Below are positions 39,150 through 49,585 of a stretch of 64,000 nucleotides of DNA, one piece after another; the first letter of the stretch is position 1, and each line of letters starts with the position of its first letter. The notes below the pieces were generated by a model that had not been told where the DNA came from, did no database searches, and worked only from the letters and a program-made list of their open reading frames with translations. This DNA comes from an uncultured Clostridia bacterium (GTDB taxonomy: Bacteria > Bacillota > Clostridia > Oscillospirales > Ruminococcaceae): positions 1-64,000 of the forward strand of contig CANQLR010000009.1 in NCBI GenBank assembly GCA_947624745.1. The letters run 5' to 3'. The translations under genes were made by a program, and so were the position numbers.

Positions 39150-41246
39150 ATGGAAATTTATAGGGACAAGACAAAGTCGTTTGAGGAAAGGGCAAAGGAC
39201 CTTGTCTCAAAAATGACCCTTTTGGAGCGCTGCGAGCAGCTCAAATTCGGCGCGCCGACCATCGAGCGCCTGTCGGTCGAGGCTTATAACTGGTGGAACG
39301 AGGGTCTTCACGGCGTTGCAAGAGCCGGCGTCGCGACGATGTTTCCGCAGGCGATAGGGCTTGCCGCGTCCTTCGACGACGAGCTTTTACATACCGTTGC
39401 CGAGGTCATCTCGATCGAGTGCAGGGCGAAATACAACGAATATTCCAAAAAGGGCGACCGCGACATCTACAAGGGCCTGACCCTCTGGAGCCCGAATATA
39501 AACATCTTCCGCGATCCGCGCTGGGGCAGGGGACACGAGACCTACGGCGAGGACCCCTATCTTACGGCTCGGCTCGGCTGCGCGTTCGTAAAAGGCATTC
39601 AGGGCGAGGGCGAGTACATGAGGGCCGCGGCCTGCGCGAAGCACTTTGCGGTGCATTCGGGTCCCGAGGCGCTCCGCCACGAGTTTGACGCCGTCGCCGG
39701 CCCCAAGGACATGGAGGAGACCTATCTTCCCGCCTTCGAGGCGCTCGTCAAGGAGGCCAAGGTCGAGGGTGTCATGGGCGCGTACAACCGCACCAACGGC
39801 GAGCCCTGCTGCGGCTCGGAATACCTCCACAATAAGCTTGTGGAGTGGGGCTTCGACGGCTACTTCGTGTCCGACTGCTGGGCGATAAAGGACTTCCACG
39901 AAAACCACCACGTCACCGCGACCCCGGAGGAATCGGTCGCCTTGGCTCTTAAAAACGGCTGCGACGTGAACTGCGGCTCGACCTATTTAATGGTCTACAA
40001 GGCGTATCAGGACGGGCTTATCACCGAGGAGGAGATAACCGCCGCCGCCGAGCATCTCATGCGCACGAGAATGAGGCTGGGAATGTTCGACGAGACCGAG
40101 TACGATCACCTCTCCTATATGGACGTCGAGAGCCGCGAGCACCTCGATATAAGCCTCGAGGCCGGAAGAAATGCCTGCGTGCTGCTTTCTAACGACGGCA
40201 TACTGCCGCTCAAGGCCGACGAGATAAAGACGATCGGCGTTATCGGCCCGAACGCTCAGAGCCAGAAGGCGCTCATGGGCAACTATCACGGCACCGCATC
40301 GCGGTATGTGACCATTTTGGAGGGCATTCAGGACGCTTTCCCGGGTAGGGTCCTCTTCTCGGAGGGCTGCCACCTGTTCAGGGACCGCGTCGAGGGCTTG
40401 GGCCTGCCGGGCGACAGAATTGCCGAGGCGCAGATAGTCGCCGAGCACTCGGACGTAGTTATTCTCTGCGTGGGTCTTGACGAGACCTTGGAGGGCGAGC
40501 AGGGCGACGCCTCGAACACCGACGCTTCGGGCGACAAGCTCACTCTTCAGCTCCCCGACCCGCAGAGACTTTTGGTCAAGAAGGTCATGGAGGTCGGAAA
40601 GCCTACCGTCATCGTTGTCGTGAGCGGATCGTCCCTTAATGTAGAGGCCGAGCCGAACGCTCTCTTGCAGGCGTTCTATCCCGGCTCGGAGGGCGGCAAG
40701 GCGGTCGCGGAGATACTCTTCGGAAAGACCTCGCCCTCGGGCAAGCTCCCCGTGACCTTCTACAAGGACGTTCACAAGCTCCCCGATTTCACCGACTATT
40801 CGATGAGATACCGCACCTACAGAAACGAGCGCGCCGAGGACGACAACGTGCTGTTCCCGTTCGGATACGGGTTAAGCTACGGCGACGTGAGGGTGGTGTC
40901 CGCAAAGGCGACAGTCAACGAGGATACCGTCTCGGCCGAGATCGAGCTTTCAAATAACGGCAGAGAGACCGCCGATGTCCTTCAGGCTTACTTCAAGTCG
41001 GACTCGAAGGACGCGGTGAGAAACCACGCTCTCTGCGGGTTCAAGAAGGTACATCTTAAGGCCGGCGAGAAGAAAACTGTCGAGATGACTATCCCGAAGT
41101 CGGCCCTCACGGTGGTCGACGACGAGGGAAGAAGATACCTCGACGCTGCGGCGAAGACGACGCTTTACTTCGGCACCTCGCAGCCGGATCAGTTGAGCGA
41201 AAAGCTCACCGGCAAAAAGTGCGTTTCGGTCGAGATCAAGCTTTAA
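39150..41246 (+). CDS. GH3 beta-glycosidase (beta-xylosidase/glucosidase type)
   Basis: 698 aa, no signal peptide, so cytoplasmic. Barrel domain with YNWWNEGLHGVARAG, SPNINIFRDPRWGRGHETYGEDP and nucleophile D242 in FVSDCWAIKDF; alpha/beta sandwich with GVIGPNAQ; C-terminal Fn3-like domain (FPFGYGLSYG onward). The WNEGLHGVAR and SPNINIFRDPRWGRG motifs favour the xylosidase-like branch. It hydrolyses short oligosaccharides imported from the medium. AGGAGG precedes the ATG. First gene of an operon with GH43 and GH95. Confidence 0.92.
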   Translation: MEIYRDKTKSFEERAKDLVSKMTLLERCEQLKFGAPTIERLSVEAYNWWNEGLHGVARAGVATMFPQAIGLAASFDDELLHTVAEVISIECRAKYNEYSKKGDRDIYKGLTLWSPNINIFRDPRWGRGHETYGEDPYLTARLGCAFVKGIQGEGEYMRAAACAKHFAVHSGPEALRHEFDAVAGPKDMEETYLPAFEALVKEAKVEGVMGAYNRTNGEPCCGSEYLHNKLVEWGFDGYFVSDCWAIKDFHENHHVTATPEESVALALKNGCDVNCGSTYLMVYKAYQDGLITEEEITAAAEHLMRTRMRLGMFDETEYDHLSYMDVESREHLDISLEAGRNACVLLSNDGILPLKADEIKTIGVIGPNAQSQKALMGNYHGTASRYVTILEGIQDAFPGRVLFSEGCHLFRDRVEGLGLPGDRIAEAQIVAEHSDVVILCVGLDETLEGEQGDASNTDASGDKLTLQLPDPQRLLVKKVMEVGKPTVIVVVSGSSLNVEAEPNALLQAFYPGSEGGKAVAEILFGKTSPSGKLPVTFYKDVHKLPDFTDYSMRYRTYRNERAEDDNVLFPFGYGLSYGDVRVVSAKATVNEDTVSAEIELSNNGRETADVLQAYFKSDSKDAVRNHALCGFKKVHLKAGEKKTVEMTIPKSALTVVDDEGRRYLDAAAKTTLYFGTSQPDQLSEKLTGKKCVSVEIKL

Positions 41247-41267
41247 TATTTCAAGGAGCATTATTTC

Positions 41268-42731
41268 ATGAAGATAAAAGGAACCAACCCCCTGACGAGG
41301 CTCGATTACCCCGACCCCGACGTGATACGGGTGGGGGATACATATTATATGTGCTCGACGACCATGTATTTCCAGCCGGGCTGCGTGATACTGCGCTCGT
41401 ACGACCTCATCAACTGGGAATTTTGCACCCACGTCTACGACCGCTTGGAGGATACCGACCGCCAGAACCTGAACGGCTGCCACGCCTACGGAAACGGAAT
41501 GTGGGCGCCTACGATAAGATATCACGACGGGGTTTTCCACGTTGTGTTCATCGCAAACGACACAAAAAAGACCTATCACTACACCGCCGAGAACATCGAG
41601 GGCCCTTGGAAAAAGTCCTATATTGAGGGATTTTACCACGACAGCTCGCTTCTGTTCGACGACGACGGCAGGGTATACATCATGTACGGCAACCGCACCA
41701 TCCGCGTGACCGAGCTTAAGCCCGACCTTTCGGGGCCGCTTCCGGGCGGGGTCGACAGGGTAGTCATCAAGGACGACCCCGGGCCGCACCTCGGCTATGA
41801 GGGCTGCCACCTCTACAAGATCGGCGGGAAGTACTACGCCTTCTTCATTCACGCCGCGAAGGACCGCTGGCTGAGGATTGAAGCGGCGTTCATGTCGGAC
41901 CGCATCGACGGCGGTTGGGTCGGAAAGGACGTCATCGCCGAGTATTTCGACGGCACAACAGGCGTCGCGCAGGGCGGCATCGTCGACACTCCCGACGGCA
42001 AGTGGTACGGCGTTATCTTCGGCGACCGTGGGGCAGTCGGCAGGATCCCGAACCTTGTTCCGAAGCACTTCGACGGGGACGGCTTCCCGGTCTTTGAGAA
42101 GGTCACGAAGGAGATCGAGTGCTCATCTACCCGGCCGGGCTATCGCTATGCGCCGCTTTACGTCTCGGACGGCTTTTCGGGGGAGAGCCTTAACGGCGCG
42201 TGGGAGTGGAACCACAACCCGGTACTTGAAAATGTAAGTCTTGACTGCGGGCTTATCCTTCGCCCCTTGGCGGCGAAGAGCTTTGACATGGCCAAGAACA
42301 CGCTCACCCAGCGCGCGCTTTGGGACAGATGCTCCGCCGAGGTCACCGTCGACGCGACGGGGCTTGAAACAGGCGGCTTTGCGGGCATCGCAGCTTTGCA
42401 GTACAGCTACGGGGCTTTGGGGATAGAGCGCACCGAAGCGGGGTACTCCCTTAAGCTTCGGCTTCGTGACGACAGCGAGGAATATGTCGCCGAGAGCATT
42501 GACTGCGGCGGGGTAGAGCGCCTTAAGGTCGAGTTTGAATTCGGCGCGGGTAAAGACCTCGCGAGGTTTTACCTCATCACCCCCGCAGGCGAGCGGCAGA
42601 TAGGCGGCGAGCATAAGATGAGCTTCGATCTTAGGCACTTCACCGGCTGCCGGTTCGGGCTGTTCTGCTACACCTACGGCGAGCCCGGTGGGCAGGCGAA
42701 GCTGACCGATTTCAAATACAATGAGCGCTGA
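41268..42731 (+). CDS. GH43 beta-xylosidase/arabinofuranosidase
   Basis: 487 aa, cytoplasmic. Five-bladed propeller (about 1-290) with catalytic base Asp in DYPDPDVIRVGDTYYM and YHDSSLLFDDDGRVYIMYGNR; a C-terminal sandwich (about 300-487) opening SGESLNGAWEWNHNP, typical of the GH43 C2 domain that shapes the active site of beta-xylosidases. Removes xylose or arabinose from xylan fragments. AAGGAGC lies upstream; 21 bases after GH3. Confidence 0.88.
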   Translation: MKIKGTNPLTRLDYPDPDVIRVGDTYYMCSTTMYFQPGCVILRSYDLINWEFCTHVYDRLEDTDRQNLNGCHAYGNGMWAPTIRYHDGVFHVVFIANDTKKTYHYTAENIEGPWKKSYIEGFYHDSSLLFDDDGRVYIMYGNRTIRVTELKPDLSGPLPGGVDRVVIKDDPGPHLGYEGCHLYKIGGKYYAFFIHAAKDRWLRIEAAFMSDRIDGGWVGKDVIAEYFDGTTGVAQGGIVDTPDGKWYGVIFGDRGAVGRIPNLVPKHFDGDGFPVFEKVTKEIECSSTRPGYRYAPLYVSDGFSGESLNGAWEWNHNPVLENVSLDCGLILRPLAAKSFDMAKNTLTQRALWDRCSAEVTVDATGLETGGFAGIAALQYSYGALGIERTEAGYSLKLRLRDDSEEYVAESIDCGGVERLKVEFEFGAGKDLARFYLITPAGERQIGGEHKMSFDLRHFTGCRFGLFCYTYGEPGGQAKLTDFKYNER

Positions 42732-43401
42732 AAATATCCGCGCGCGGCTGATGGCGCTTCGGGACGAAAAATACGCGCGGTTTCAGGCCTCGCTGATCCC
42801 CACGGCTGCTCCCGAAAGCATTATCGGGGTCAGACTGCCCGACATAAGGCGCCTTGCGAAGTCTCTTTCAAAGGAGGAGCGGCGGGAGTTTATATCGGAT
42901 CTTCCGCACCGCTATTACGACGAAAACGTCCTTCATTCGGCGGTCCTGTCGCTTCTGACCGACTTTGACGAAGCGCTCGCCGAGGTCGACCGGTTCCTTA
43001 AGTACGTCGACAACTGGGCGGTCTGCGATACCCTGAACCCGAAGGCGTTTTCGCGCTCTCCCGAGAGGCTTTTACCTCATATCCGCCGCTGGATGGGCGA
43101 AGCCGAGCCCTATACCGTCCGCTTCGGCATAGGAATGATGATGAGATACTTTTTGGACGATCTGTTTCTGCCCGAGTATCTTCACGAGGTCGCGGCGATA
43201 CGGCATGATCACTACTACGTCAAGATGATGCAGGCGTGGTTCATGGCGACGGCGCTCGCGAAGCAGTATGACGAGGCGCTTAAAATCATCGGCTCGCGGG
43301 AGCTCGACCCGTGGGTCCGCAACAAGTCTATTCAAAAGGCTCGCGAGAGCTTTCGCGTACCTTTGGAGCATAAGAACCACTTAAACATGTTAAAGATCTG
43401 A
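42721..43401 (+). CDS. AlkD-type DNA alkylation repair protein
   Basis: 226 aa of HEAT-like helical repeats. GVRLPDIRRLAK, ENVLHSAVLSLL, VDNWAVCDTL (Trp and Asp that flank the lesion in AlkD) and MMRYFLDD match the family, which excises 3- and 7-alkylpurines without base flipping. It starts 11 bases inside the GH43 end. A DNA repair gene inside a sugar operon is odd; similar neighbourhoods may be accidental. Confidence 0.9.
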   Translation: MSAENIRARLMALRDEKYARFQASLIPTAAPESIIGVRLPDIRRLAKSLSKEERREFISDLPHRYYDENVLHSAVLSLLTDFDEALAEVDRFLKYVDNWAVCDTLNPKAFSRSPERLLPHIRRWMGEAEPYTVRFGIGMMMRYFLDDLFLPEYLHEVAAIRHDHYYVKMMQAWFMATALAKQYDEALKIIGSRELDPWVRNKSIQKARESFRVPLEHKNHLNMLKI

Positions 43402-43414
43402 AGGAGGAAACGAA

Positions 43415-44515
43415 ATGAAAAAATTAGGATTCGGACTGATGAGGCTGCCCTGCATAAGCGGAGACGGCAAGAACATCGACCTCGAAAGGGTAAAGGAAAT
43501 GGTCGACCTCTTCCTGTCAAAGGGCTTCACCTATTTCGATACCGCGTATGTCTACCACGGAGGCTTCAGCGAAGTAGCTTTTAGGGAGTGCGTCGTAAAG
43601 CGCCACCCGCGCGACAGCTTCACCGTAACGACGAAGCTGCCTCTCTTCTCAAACCCCGACAGGGCGGGCATGGAGAAGATGTTTAATGAATCCATGGAGC
43701 GCCTCGGTGTCGATTATATCGACTACTACTGGCTCCACGCGCTGAACAGAAACAGCTACGAGTTCGCAAAAACCTCCGGCGCGTTCGACTATTTAAGAGA
43801 GCTTAAGGCCGCCGGGAAGATCAGGCACATGGGCTTTTCCTTCCACGACAACGCCGAGACCCTCGACAAGATCCTCACCGAGCAGCCGGACATGGAGTTT
43901 GTGCAGCTGCAGCTCAACTATCTTGACTGGGAGGATCAGGGAGTGCAGTCCCGCCTTTGCTATGAGGTCGCGACAAAGCACGAAAAGCCGGTCATAGTCA
44001 TGGAGCCCATCAAGGGCGGAAGCCTTGCGAATCCCCCGAAAAAGGCGGAGGAAGTCCTCAAAAACGCCGATAAAAACGCGTCCTGCGCCTCGTGGGCGAT
44101 ACGCTTTGCGGCAACTCTGCCGAACGTCATGGTCGTTTTGAGCGGCATGAGTAATTTAGAGCAGGTCAAGGACAACGTCAGCTACATGGACGACTTCAAG
44201 CCCCTCACCGAGAGTGAGAGCAAGATGCTCACCGACATCGCGGCGGAGTTCAAGGTCGCGATACCCTGCACCGCCTGCCGCTACTGCACCGACGGCTGCC
44301 CGATGAACATCAACATTCCCGAGGTGTTCGCCATCTATAACACCGTCAAGCGGGACATTCACAAAAAGGGTGAGGCGCGCGAGAAATACGCCGAGCTCAT
44401 CAAGACTAACGGCGCCGCGACCGACTGCATCGGTTGCGAGCAATGCGTGAACGCCTGCCCGCAGCACCTTGAGATCCCGAAGCTCCTGGCCGAGTGCGCG
44501 GGGGATCTTGCATGA
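43415..44515 (+). CDS. aldo/keto reductase with two C-terminal 4Fe-4S motifs
   Basis: 366 aa. N-terminal (about 1-275) TIM-barrel reductase with [10 protein letters not shown] (catalytic Asp and Tyr), a Lys in VTTKLPLF and YYWLHAL His; C-terminal ferredoxin-like segment with [12 protein letters not shown] and [12 protein letters not shown], each able to hold a [4Fe-4S] cluster. This fused family is common in anaerobes and probably links ferredoxin to carbonyl or sugar reduction; substrate unknown. GGAGG precedes the ATG. Ends in an ATGA overlap with GH95. Confidence 0.92.
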   Translation: MKKLGFGLMRLPCISGDGKNIDLERVKEMVDLFLSKGFTYFDTAYVYHGGFSEVAFRECVVKRHPRDSFTVTTKLPLFSNPDRAGMEKMFNESMERLGVDYIDYYWLHALNRNSYEFAKTSGAFDYLRELKAAGKIRHMGFSFHDNAETLDKILTEQPDMEFVQLQLNYLDWEDQGVQSRLCYEVATKHEKPVIVMEPIKGGSLANPPKKAEEVLKNADKNASCASWAIRFAATLPNVMVVLSGMSNLEQVKDNVSYMDDFKPLTESESKMLTDIAAEFKVAIPCTACRYCTDGCPMNINIPEVFAIYNTVKRDIHKKGEAREKYAELIKTNGAATDCIGCEQCVNACPQHLEIPKLLAECAGDLA

Positions 44516-46746
44516 GCAGCATCTACCTGAACGCCCCCGCGCCCACCGATGAGCGGGCTTTCGCGGAGGGCTGGAACGAGGCTCTGCCGATCGGAAACGG
44601 TTACCTCGGCGCGATGGTCTACGGCGGCCCCGAAAACGATATCCTGCAGCTCAACGAGGACACCGTCTGGGTCGGCGGGGGAGGGCGGAACAGGGTCAAC
44701 CCCAAGGCCAAGGACAGCTGGAAAAAGGTCCGCGAGCTGCTTGTAGACGGCAGGATAAAGGAGGCCGAAAAGCTCTGCGTCGAGACGCTCTATGCCGTCC
44801 CCGATCAGCAGAGATACTACGATACCTGCGGGCATATTCGCTTTAAATTCTCGCACAAAGGGCATGATCCCGAGAGCTACCGCCGCGAGCTCGACCTTGG
44901 GCGCGCGGTCTGCTCGGTGCGCTTTTCGGAGGGCGGCAGCGCGTTTTTGAGGGAGTATCTCTCCTCAAACCCCGACGGCGTAATCGCGATGAGGCAGATC
45001 TCCGAAAACGGCGCTAAATTCGGCTGCAAGGCGGATATCTCGGAGCGGGATAACCCCGACTACAGCTTCGGCCTTTGCGAAAACGGCTGCTTTGTCAAGG
45101 TCAAGGAGCCGGAGGGCGGCTGCGAGTACGCCGTGATGATGAGCGCCGAGAGCGACGGCTGCGTGATCTTCTCCGAGACCGGGTTCGAGGCATACGACTG
45201 CACCGAGCTCACGGTCTGCATCGCGATAAGAAGCGACTTTTACGGCGAAGTGCCGGAGGATAAGTGCGCGGAGATCCTTCAAAGCGCGTCCGAGCTCGGC
45301 TATGAAGCGATCTTAAACCGCCATGTTGAGGACTATAAGTCGCTCTATGACAGGGTGAAGCTTGATATCGACGGCGAGGACAGAAGCGGCATTCCCACGA
45401 ACCTGCGCCTAAAGAACGCGGAAAGCGACCCGAAGCTTGCGGAGCTCTATTTTGACTTCGGCAGGTATCTTCTGATATCCTCATCGCGGCCGGGGACAAG
45501 GCCTGCAAACCTCCAAGGTATCTGGAACAAGGACCACACCCCGCCGTGGGGCGCGAAATACACTATAAATATCAACGCCGAGATGAACTATTGGCCGGCG
45601 AACGTCTGCAACCTGTCCGAGTGCGAAATGCCGCTTTTCGAGCACCTTAAAACCATGCTCCCCTACGGGCAGAAGGTCGCGAGGGACATGTACGGCCTGA
45701 ACGGCTTCGTCGCGCACCATAACACCGACCTTTTCGGGGACTGCGCGCCGCAGGACATGTGGATGCCCGCGACGGTCTGGCCGACGGGCGCGGCGTGGCT
45801 CTGCACGCACATAAAGACCCACTACGAGTTTACGAAGGACGCCGCCTTCCTGCGCGAATACATCGGCATTTTAAAGGAGGCCTGCCGCTTCTTCACCGAG
45901 TATATGTTCGAGAGAAACGGCGCCTACATCACCGGGCCGTCGGTATCGCCGGAGAACACCTATAAGCTCCCCGGCTCGGACGAATCGGGCTGCCTCTGCG
46001 TCGGGCCGACGATGGACTCGATGATAATCAGCGAAATTTTCGAGAGCTGCCTCGAATACTCAAAGCTTCTTGGCGAGTGGGACGGCCTCTGCGACAAAAT
46101 TTCGGAGATGCTCCCGAAGATCCCGAAGCCGAAAATTGGCAAGTACGGGCAGATAATGGAGTGGGCCGAGGACTACGACGAGGTCGAACCGGGGCACCGC
46201 CACATCTCCCACCTCTGGGGGCTGCACCCGTCCGACCGCCTGACCTTTGAAAAGACACCCGAGCTGATGAAGGCAGCGAGGGTGACCCTCGAGCGCAGGC
46301 TTTCAAACGGCGGCGGACACACCGGCTGGTCCCGCACGTGGATAATAAATATGTGGGCGAGGCTTCGCGACGGCAACAAGGCCTGCGAGAATATCGAGGC
46401 GCTTCTGAGCCGCTCGACCTACCCCAACTTTTTCGACATGCACCCGCCGTTCCAGATAGACGGCAACTTCGGCGGCGCCGCGGGCATCGCGGAGATGCTT
46501 TTACAGAGCCACGACGGGGTGATAACCCTTCTCCCGGCGCTTCCCGACAAGTGGCCGAGCGGCAAGGTGTCCGGCCTCCGGGCGAGGGGAGACCTGACCG
46601 TCGGCATCGAGTGGAAAGGCGGAAAGCTTTACAAGGCTCTTATCAAGTCCCACCGCGGCGGAAGCTTTAAAATAGCCGCTCCGGGTATGCATGTAAAGGA
46701 GATTAGCTTTACAGTGGGCGAGACAAAGGAGTTCTCGACGGAGTGA
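44512..46746 (+). CDS. GH95 alpha-L-fucosidase/galactosidase
   Basis: 744 aa from ATG 44512, which overlaps the reductase stop (ATGA). N-terminal sandwich with [17 protein letters not shown] and [10 protein letters not shown], then an (alpha/alpha)6 barrel with [30 protein letters not shown] and GHTGWSRTW. These match GH95 inverting enzymes, which release alpha-1,2-L-fucose or L-galactose from xyloglucan side chains or host glycans. No signal peptide, so it acts inside the cell on imported sugars. Confidence 0.92.
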   Translation: MSSIYLNAPAPTDERAFAEGWNEALPIGNGYLGAMVYGGPENDILQLNEDTVWVGGGGRNRVNPKAKDSWKKVRELLVDGRIKEAEKLCVETLYAVPDQQRYYDTCGHIRFKFSHKGHDPESYRRELDLGRAVCSVRFSEGGSAFLREYLSSNPDGVIAMRQISENGAKFGCKADISERDNPDYSFGLCENGCFVKVKEPEGGCEYAVMMSAESDGCVIFSETGFEAYDCTELTVCIAIRSDFYGEVPEDKCAEILQSASELGYEAILNRHVEDYKSLYDRVKLDIDGEDRSGIPTNLRLKNAESDPKLAELYFDFGRYLLISSSRPGTRPANLQGIWNKDHTPPWGAKYTININAEMNYWPANVCNLSECEMPLFEHLKTMLPYGQKVARDMYGLNGFVAHHNTDLFGDCAPQDMWMPATVWPTGAAWLCTHIKTHYEFTKDAAFLREYIGILKEACRFFTEYMFERNGAYITGPSVSPENTYKLPGSDESGCLCVGPTMDSMIISEIFESCLEYSKLLGEWDGLCDKISEMLPKIPKPKIGKYGQIMEWAEDYDEVEPGHRHISHLWGLHPSDRLTFEKTPELMKAARVTLERRLSNGGGHTGWSRTWIINMWARLRDGNKACENIEALLSRSTYPNFFDMHPPFQIDGNFGGAAGIAEMLLQSHDGVITLLPALPDKWPSGKVSGLRARGDLTVGIEWKGGKLYKALIKSHRGGSFKIAAPGMHVKEISFTVGETKEFSTE

Positions 46747-46770
46747 GATCTCACCAAAATAATCATAAAT

Positions 46771-46805
46771 AAAAGCAGATCAATGCGGTCTGCTTTTGTT
46801 TTTTT
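46771..46805 (+). terminator. terminator of the hemicellulase operon
   Basis: AAAAGCAGA (46771-46779), TCTGCTTTT (46789-46797), then GTTTTTTT. Confidence 0.88.
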
Positions 46806-46826
46806 CGACGAAAAATTTTTTCCGGC

Positions 46827-46852
46827 GCAACTTTTCCGCCCCGAAAAGCGTC
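46827..46852 (+). promoter_or_regulatory. candidate ECF-type autoregulated promoter
   Basis: GCAAC (46827-46831), 17 bases, CGTC (46849-46852). This is the AAC-N16/17-CGTC form of sigma-M/sigma-V-like promoters, located 20 bases before the ECF sigma gene, as expected for self-activation. Confidence 0.6.
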
Positions 46853-46872
46853 TTATATACAGAGGTGATAAG

Positions 46873-47427
46873 ATGGACGACAGCGAGATAGTCGGCTTGT
46901 ATTTTGAGCGCTCCGAGGAGGCCATCAGCCGGACTGACGAAAAATACGGCGCGCTTGCGAAGAAGCTGGCCTACAATATTTTGGGAACGCACGCCGATTC
47001 GGAGGAGTGCGTTCTGGACGCCTATCTCGCTGTGTGGAACTCGGTCCCGCCGGAAAGGCCGAAGAGCCTGAAAGCCTATCTTTTGGGGATCGTGCGAAAC
47101 ATTTCCATCGTTCGGCTTCGGCACGACACCGCAAAAAAGCGCTCCCGCGATCTTGAAATATCCTTTGACGAGCTCGAAGCGCTCCTCCCGGACAGGGGCT
47201 TTTCCCCGGGATCAAACGACGGCGAGATCTCGGAGGCTATAAGCGAATTTTTGCGAGGCGAGAGCCGCGACAGCCGCCTGATATTTCTGCGAAAATACTT
47301 CTATTTTGACAGCATAGCCGAGATCTCCGCGCGGTTCGGGTTCAGTGAGGCAAAGATAAAATCCTCGCTCAAACGAACGCGGGAAAGGCTGCGAAAATTT
47401 CTCACGGAAAGGGGGATATACATATGA
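46873..47427 (+). CDS. ECF-type RNA polymerase sigma factor
   Basis: 184 aa. Region 2 (ADSEECVLDAYLAVWNSVPPERPKSLKAYLLGIVRN) and region 4 (RLIFLRKYFYFDSIAEISARFGFSEAKIKSSLKRTRERL) with the helix-turn-helix. GAGGTGAT precedes ATG 46873; the upstream 30 codons of the track frame run through the terminator and promoter. The next gene overlaps by four bases (ATGA), the usual sigma/anti-sigma arrangement. Confidence 0.92.
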   Translation: MDDSEIVGLYFERSEEAISRTDEKYGALAKKLAYNILGTHADSEECVLDAYLAVWNSVPPERPKSLKAYLLGIVRNISIVRLRHDTAKKRSRDLEISFDELEALLPDRGFSPGSNDGEISEAISEFLRGESRDSRLIFLRKYFYFDSIAEISARFGFSEAKIKSSLKRTRERLRKFLTERGIYI

Positions 47428-49505
47428 ACGTGCCGAAAATCGCGGAGCTTTTGGGAAAGATCGACCCTGATCTTATCGACGAGGCGGACGCGCCCGTGAT
47501 AAAGCGCTCCTCCACGAAAAAGCGGTATTTAATCGCGGCGTGCTTTTTGGCGCTCGTGATACTCGGCTCTGCGGCCCTCATATACGACGCGAGGCCGGAT
47601 ATCTCCCTGAAAATTCCCGAGGAAACACTTACCGCTTCGGACGATATGCCCCCGCCGTTTGAGGAGGAAACCGAGCCGCTCGTTCACCGAAGCTTTTACT
47701 CGCCCTGTATCCCCCAGTTCGACTTGATACCGAAGGCGCTCGCGGTCAAGATTCCGAAGGATAACTTCTCCGTCTGGCTCGATTCGTATGAGGGCGGAGG
47801 CGCCGCGGTGCCGGACAGCATCGAGAGCTACCCGAACCTTTACACCTTCGTCACCGATTTCGGCATCCGCCGCGACGAGCTGACGAGCGTCATAACCTCC
47901 GAGGAGGAGAGCCTGCCGAGCGGTCTTGTGGATCTTATCTATTCCGGCGACGTCGACGGCATCACTGCGGCGGTCGCGACCGACTATTCTATCGTCATCG
48001 GCGTGAAGGTCTACAGTCCCTACTGGGTCTACAGCCACGACCCGGACGACTACGCCGAGGCGGGGATAACCCTCAGCGACATCGACGAGAAAAAGGCGTA
48101 CTACTATAACGACTTCGGGCTTTCGGCCGAGGCGGTGACCGCTTTGGAGGAAAAAATCGGCAGCGAATTTATGCACTACGGCGATTCGCTCGTCTACCGC
48201 GACGGCACCGTTATCTATAATTTGGAGAGGCCGCTCGTTCAAAAGGAGTTTGCGGTGGTCGAGATCGAGCGCGAGACTGCCGACAGCGTTTTCTACCTCG
48301 TCTCGAACGACCCCGGGGACGACAGCGAGGAGATCTACACCGTCCGGTATGAGCTCGGCGAGGTGACTTTGGGCTGCGATTCTCTTGACTCCTTCAAGAT
48401 CATGGAGGCGGCGGTCGGCGACGGGGGAGGGCTCTATCCCGACGGCGCGCCCGATGTCGCGGGGACGGTTGTGCGGGTCGCGTGGGACGGCTACGCGCTT
48501 GACGGCGGCGAGTTCGACTGCCTCGAAAACGTCTCGCGGATACAGTTCAGCGACGCCGAATCGAACCTCTACGCGTCGGATCTTAAGGAGCTGGAGGTGA
48601 AGCTGCAATACGTTTCGGTCAAAGACTCCGAAGAGGGCGAGCGGCGGCTTCTTGAGAACCTCAAGCCTTACTCGATGAACCTTGACACCTGGGCGGAGTC
48701 GGAGGAGGAATACTTCGCAAAGCTCAAAAACGTCGCGACGGTTATGGACACCGACGGGGTAATCTACGCGGACGGCAAAAAGTACGTCTGCACGGGCTAT
48801 ATCCTCACCGGCGACGAGTTTTTGAAATATATGTATTACTGCGACCGAGAGCTGCGCGATGCCCCCGCGGTCTCGGTGCCGATGGGCGGCGCAGAGCCTG
48901 CGGAATACGGCGACATATACAAGACGAGGTGGTTTTTCCTCGGCGATTTCGACCTTTACGGCAGCGGTTACGACCCCGCCCTTACCGGCTGCCAGGCAAG
49001 CTGCTTGGAGAGCGGCACGGCTCTCTATTTCGCCGACGACTTTTGCTTCGCGCGGCTCGGGAGAAACACCGAAATGCTCGACGGCAGGACGTTTTACGGC
49101 TGGCTGTTCAGGCTCGCTGACGACGGCGGCGAGGAAAAAACGGCGAAGCTCTCTGCTGTCAGTAAGACCGCTTACCCCGACGGGCTGGAATTTTTGGGGG
49201 AGCTCACCGACCCCGACCCCGAGGACATCATCGCCCTCGGGAGCGAGACCTTCGGCAGGACGGAATATCTTCTGACCTCGGCGCAGTTCGAGCTCTTCAA
49301 AAAAACCGGCGAATACGTCGGAAAAACAGGGGAGGGGATCGGATCGGGCAGCTTCCCGCCCGGGTGCGAGGTCTATCGGGTCCGGGACGTCCTTCTCGCG
49401 GTCTGCGGCGAGCCGGAGATAAGCGGCTGGACGGTGTATAATAACGTCGGGAGCGATCCAGTGCCGATAATGACCTACGGAAGATTGTTTAAGCTGATAA
49501 ATTAA
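47424..49505 (+). CDS. large membrane protein, putative anti-sigma partner
   Basis: 693 aa. A short cytoplasmic N-terminus (about 1-32, acidic then KRSSTKKR), one membrane helix (about 33-53) and an extracytoplasmic part of about 640 residues rich in Asp/Glu/Gly with no recognised family. There is no zinc-binding HXXXCXXC anti-sigma motif. Position after the sigma gene with ATGA overlap suggests it restrains or senses for the sigma factor. It is far larger than most anti-sigma factors. Confidence 0.6.
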   Translation: MNVPKIAELLGKIDPDLIDEADAPVIKRSSTKKRYLIAACFLALVILGSAALIYDARPDISLKIPEETLTASDDMPPPFEEETEPLVHRSFYSPCIPQFDLIPKALAVKIPKDNFSVWLDSYEGGGAAVPDSIESYPNLYTFVTDFGIRRDELTSVITSEEESLPSGLVDLIYSGDVDGITAAVATDYSIVIGVKVYSPYWVYSHDPDDYAEAGITLSDIDEKKAYYYNDFGLSAEAVTALEEKIGSEFMHYGDSLVYRDGTVIYNLERPLVQKEFAVVEIERETADSVFYLVSNDPGDDSEEIYTVRYELGEVTLGCDSLDSFKIMEAAVGDGGGLYPDGAPDVAGTVVRVAWDGYALDGGEFDCLENVSRIQFSDAESNLYASDLKELEVKLQYVSVKDSEEGERRLLENLKPYSMNLDTWAESEEEYFAKLKNVATVMDTDGVIYADGKKYVCTGYILTGDEFLKYMYYCDRELRDAPAVSVPMGGAEPAEYGDIYKTRWFFLGDFDLYGSGYDPALTGCQASCLESGTALYFADDFCFARLGRNTEMLDGRTFYGWLFRLADDGGEEKTAKLSAVSKTAYPDGLEFLGELTDPDPEDIIALGSETFGRTEYLLTSAQFELFKKTGEYVGKTGEGIGSGSFPPGCEVYRVRDVLLAVCGEPEISGWTVYNNVGSDPVPIMTYGRLFKLIN

Positions 49506-49522
49506 AGAAGTGTTTATAATAG

Positions 49523-49555
49523 ATCCCGCAGACTTTTGCCTGCGGGAGCTTTTTG
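49523..49555. terminator. terminator after the sigma operon
   Basis: TCCCGCAG and CTGCGGGA with an 8-base loop, then GCTTTTT. It lies between convergent genes. Confidence 0.8.
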
Positions 49556-49585
49556 CCGAAAAAAACGCCTCGGCGTGCCGAAGCG

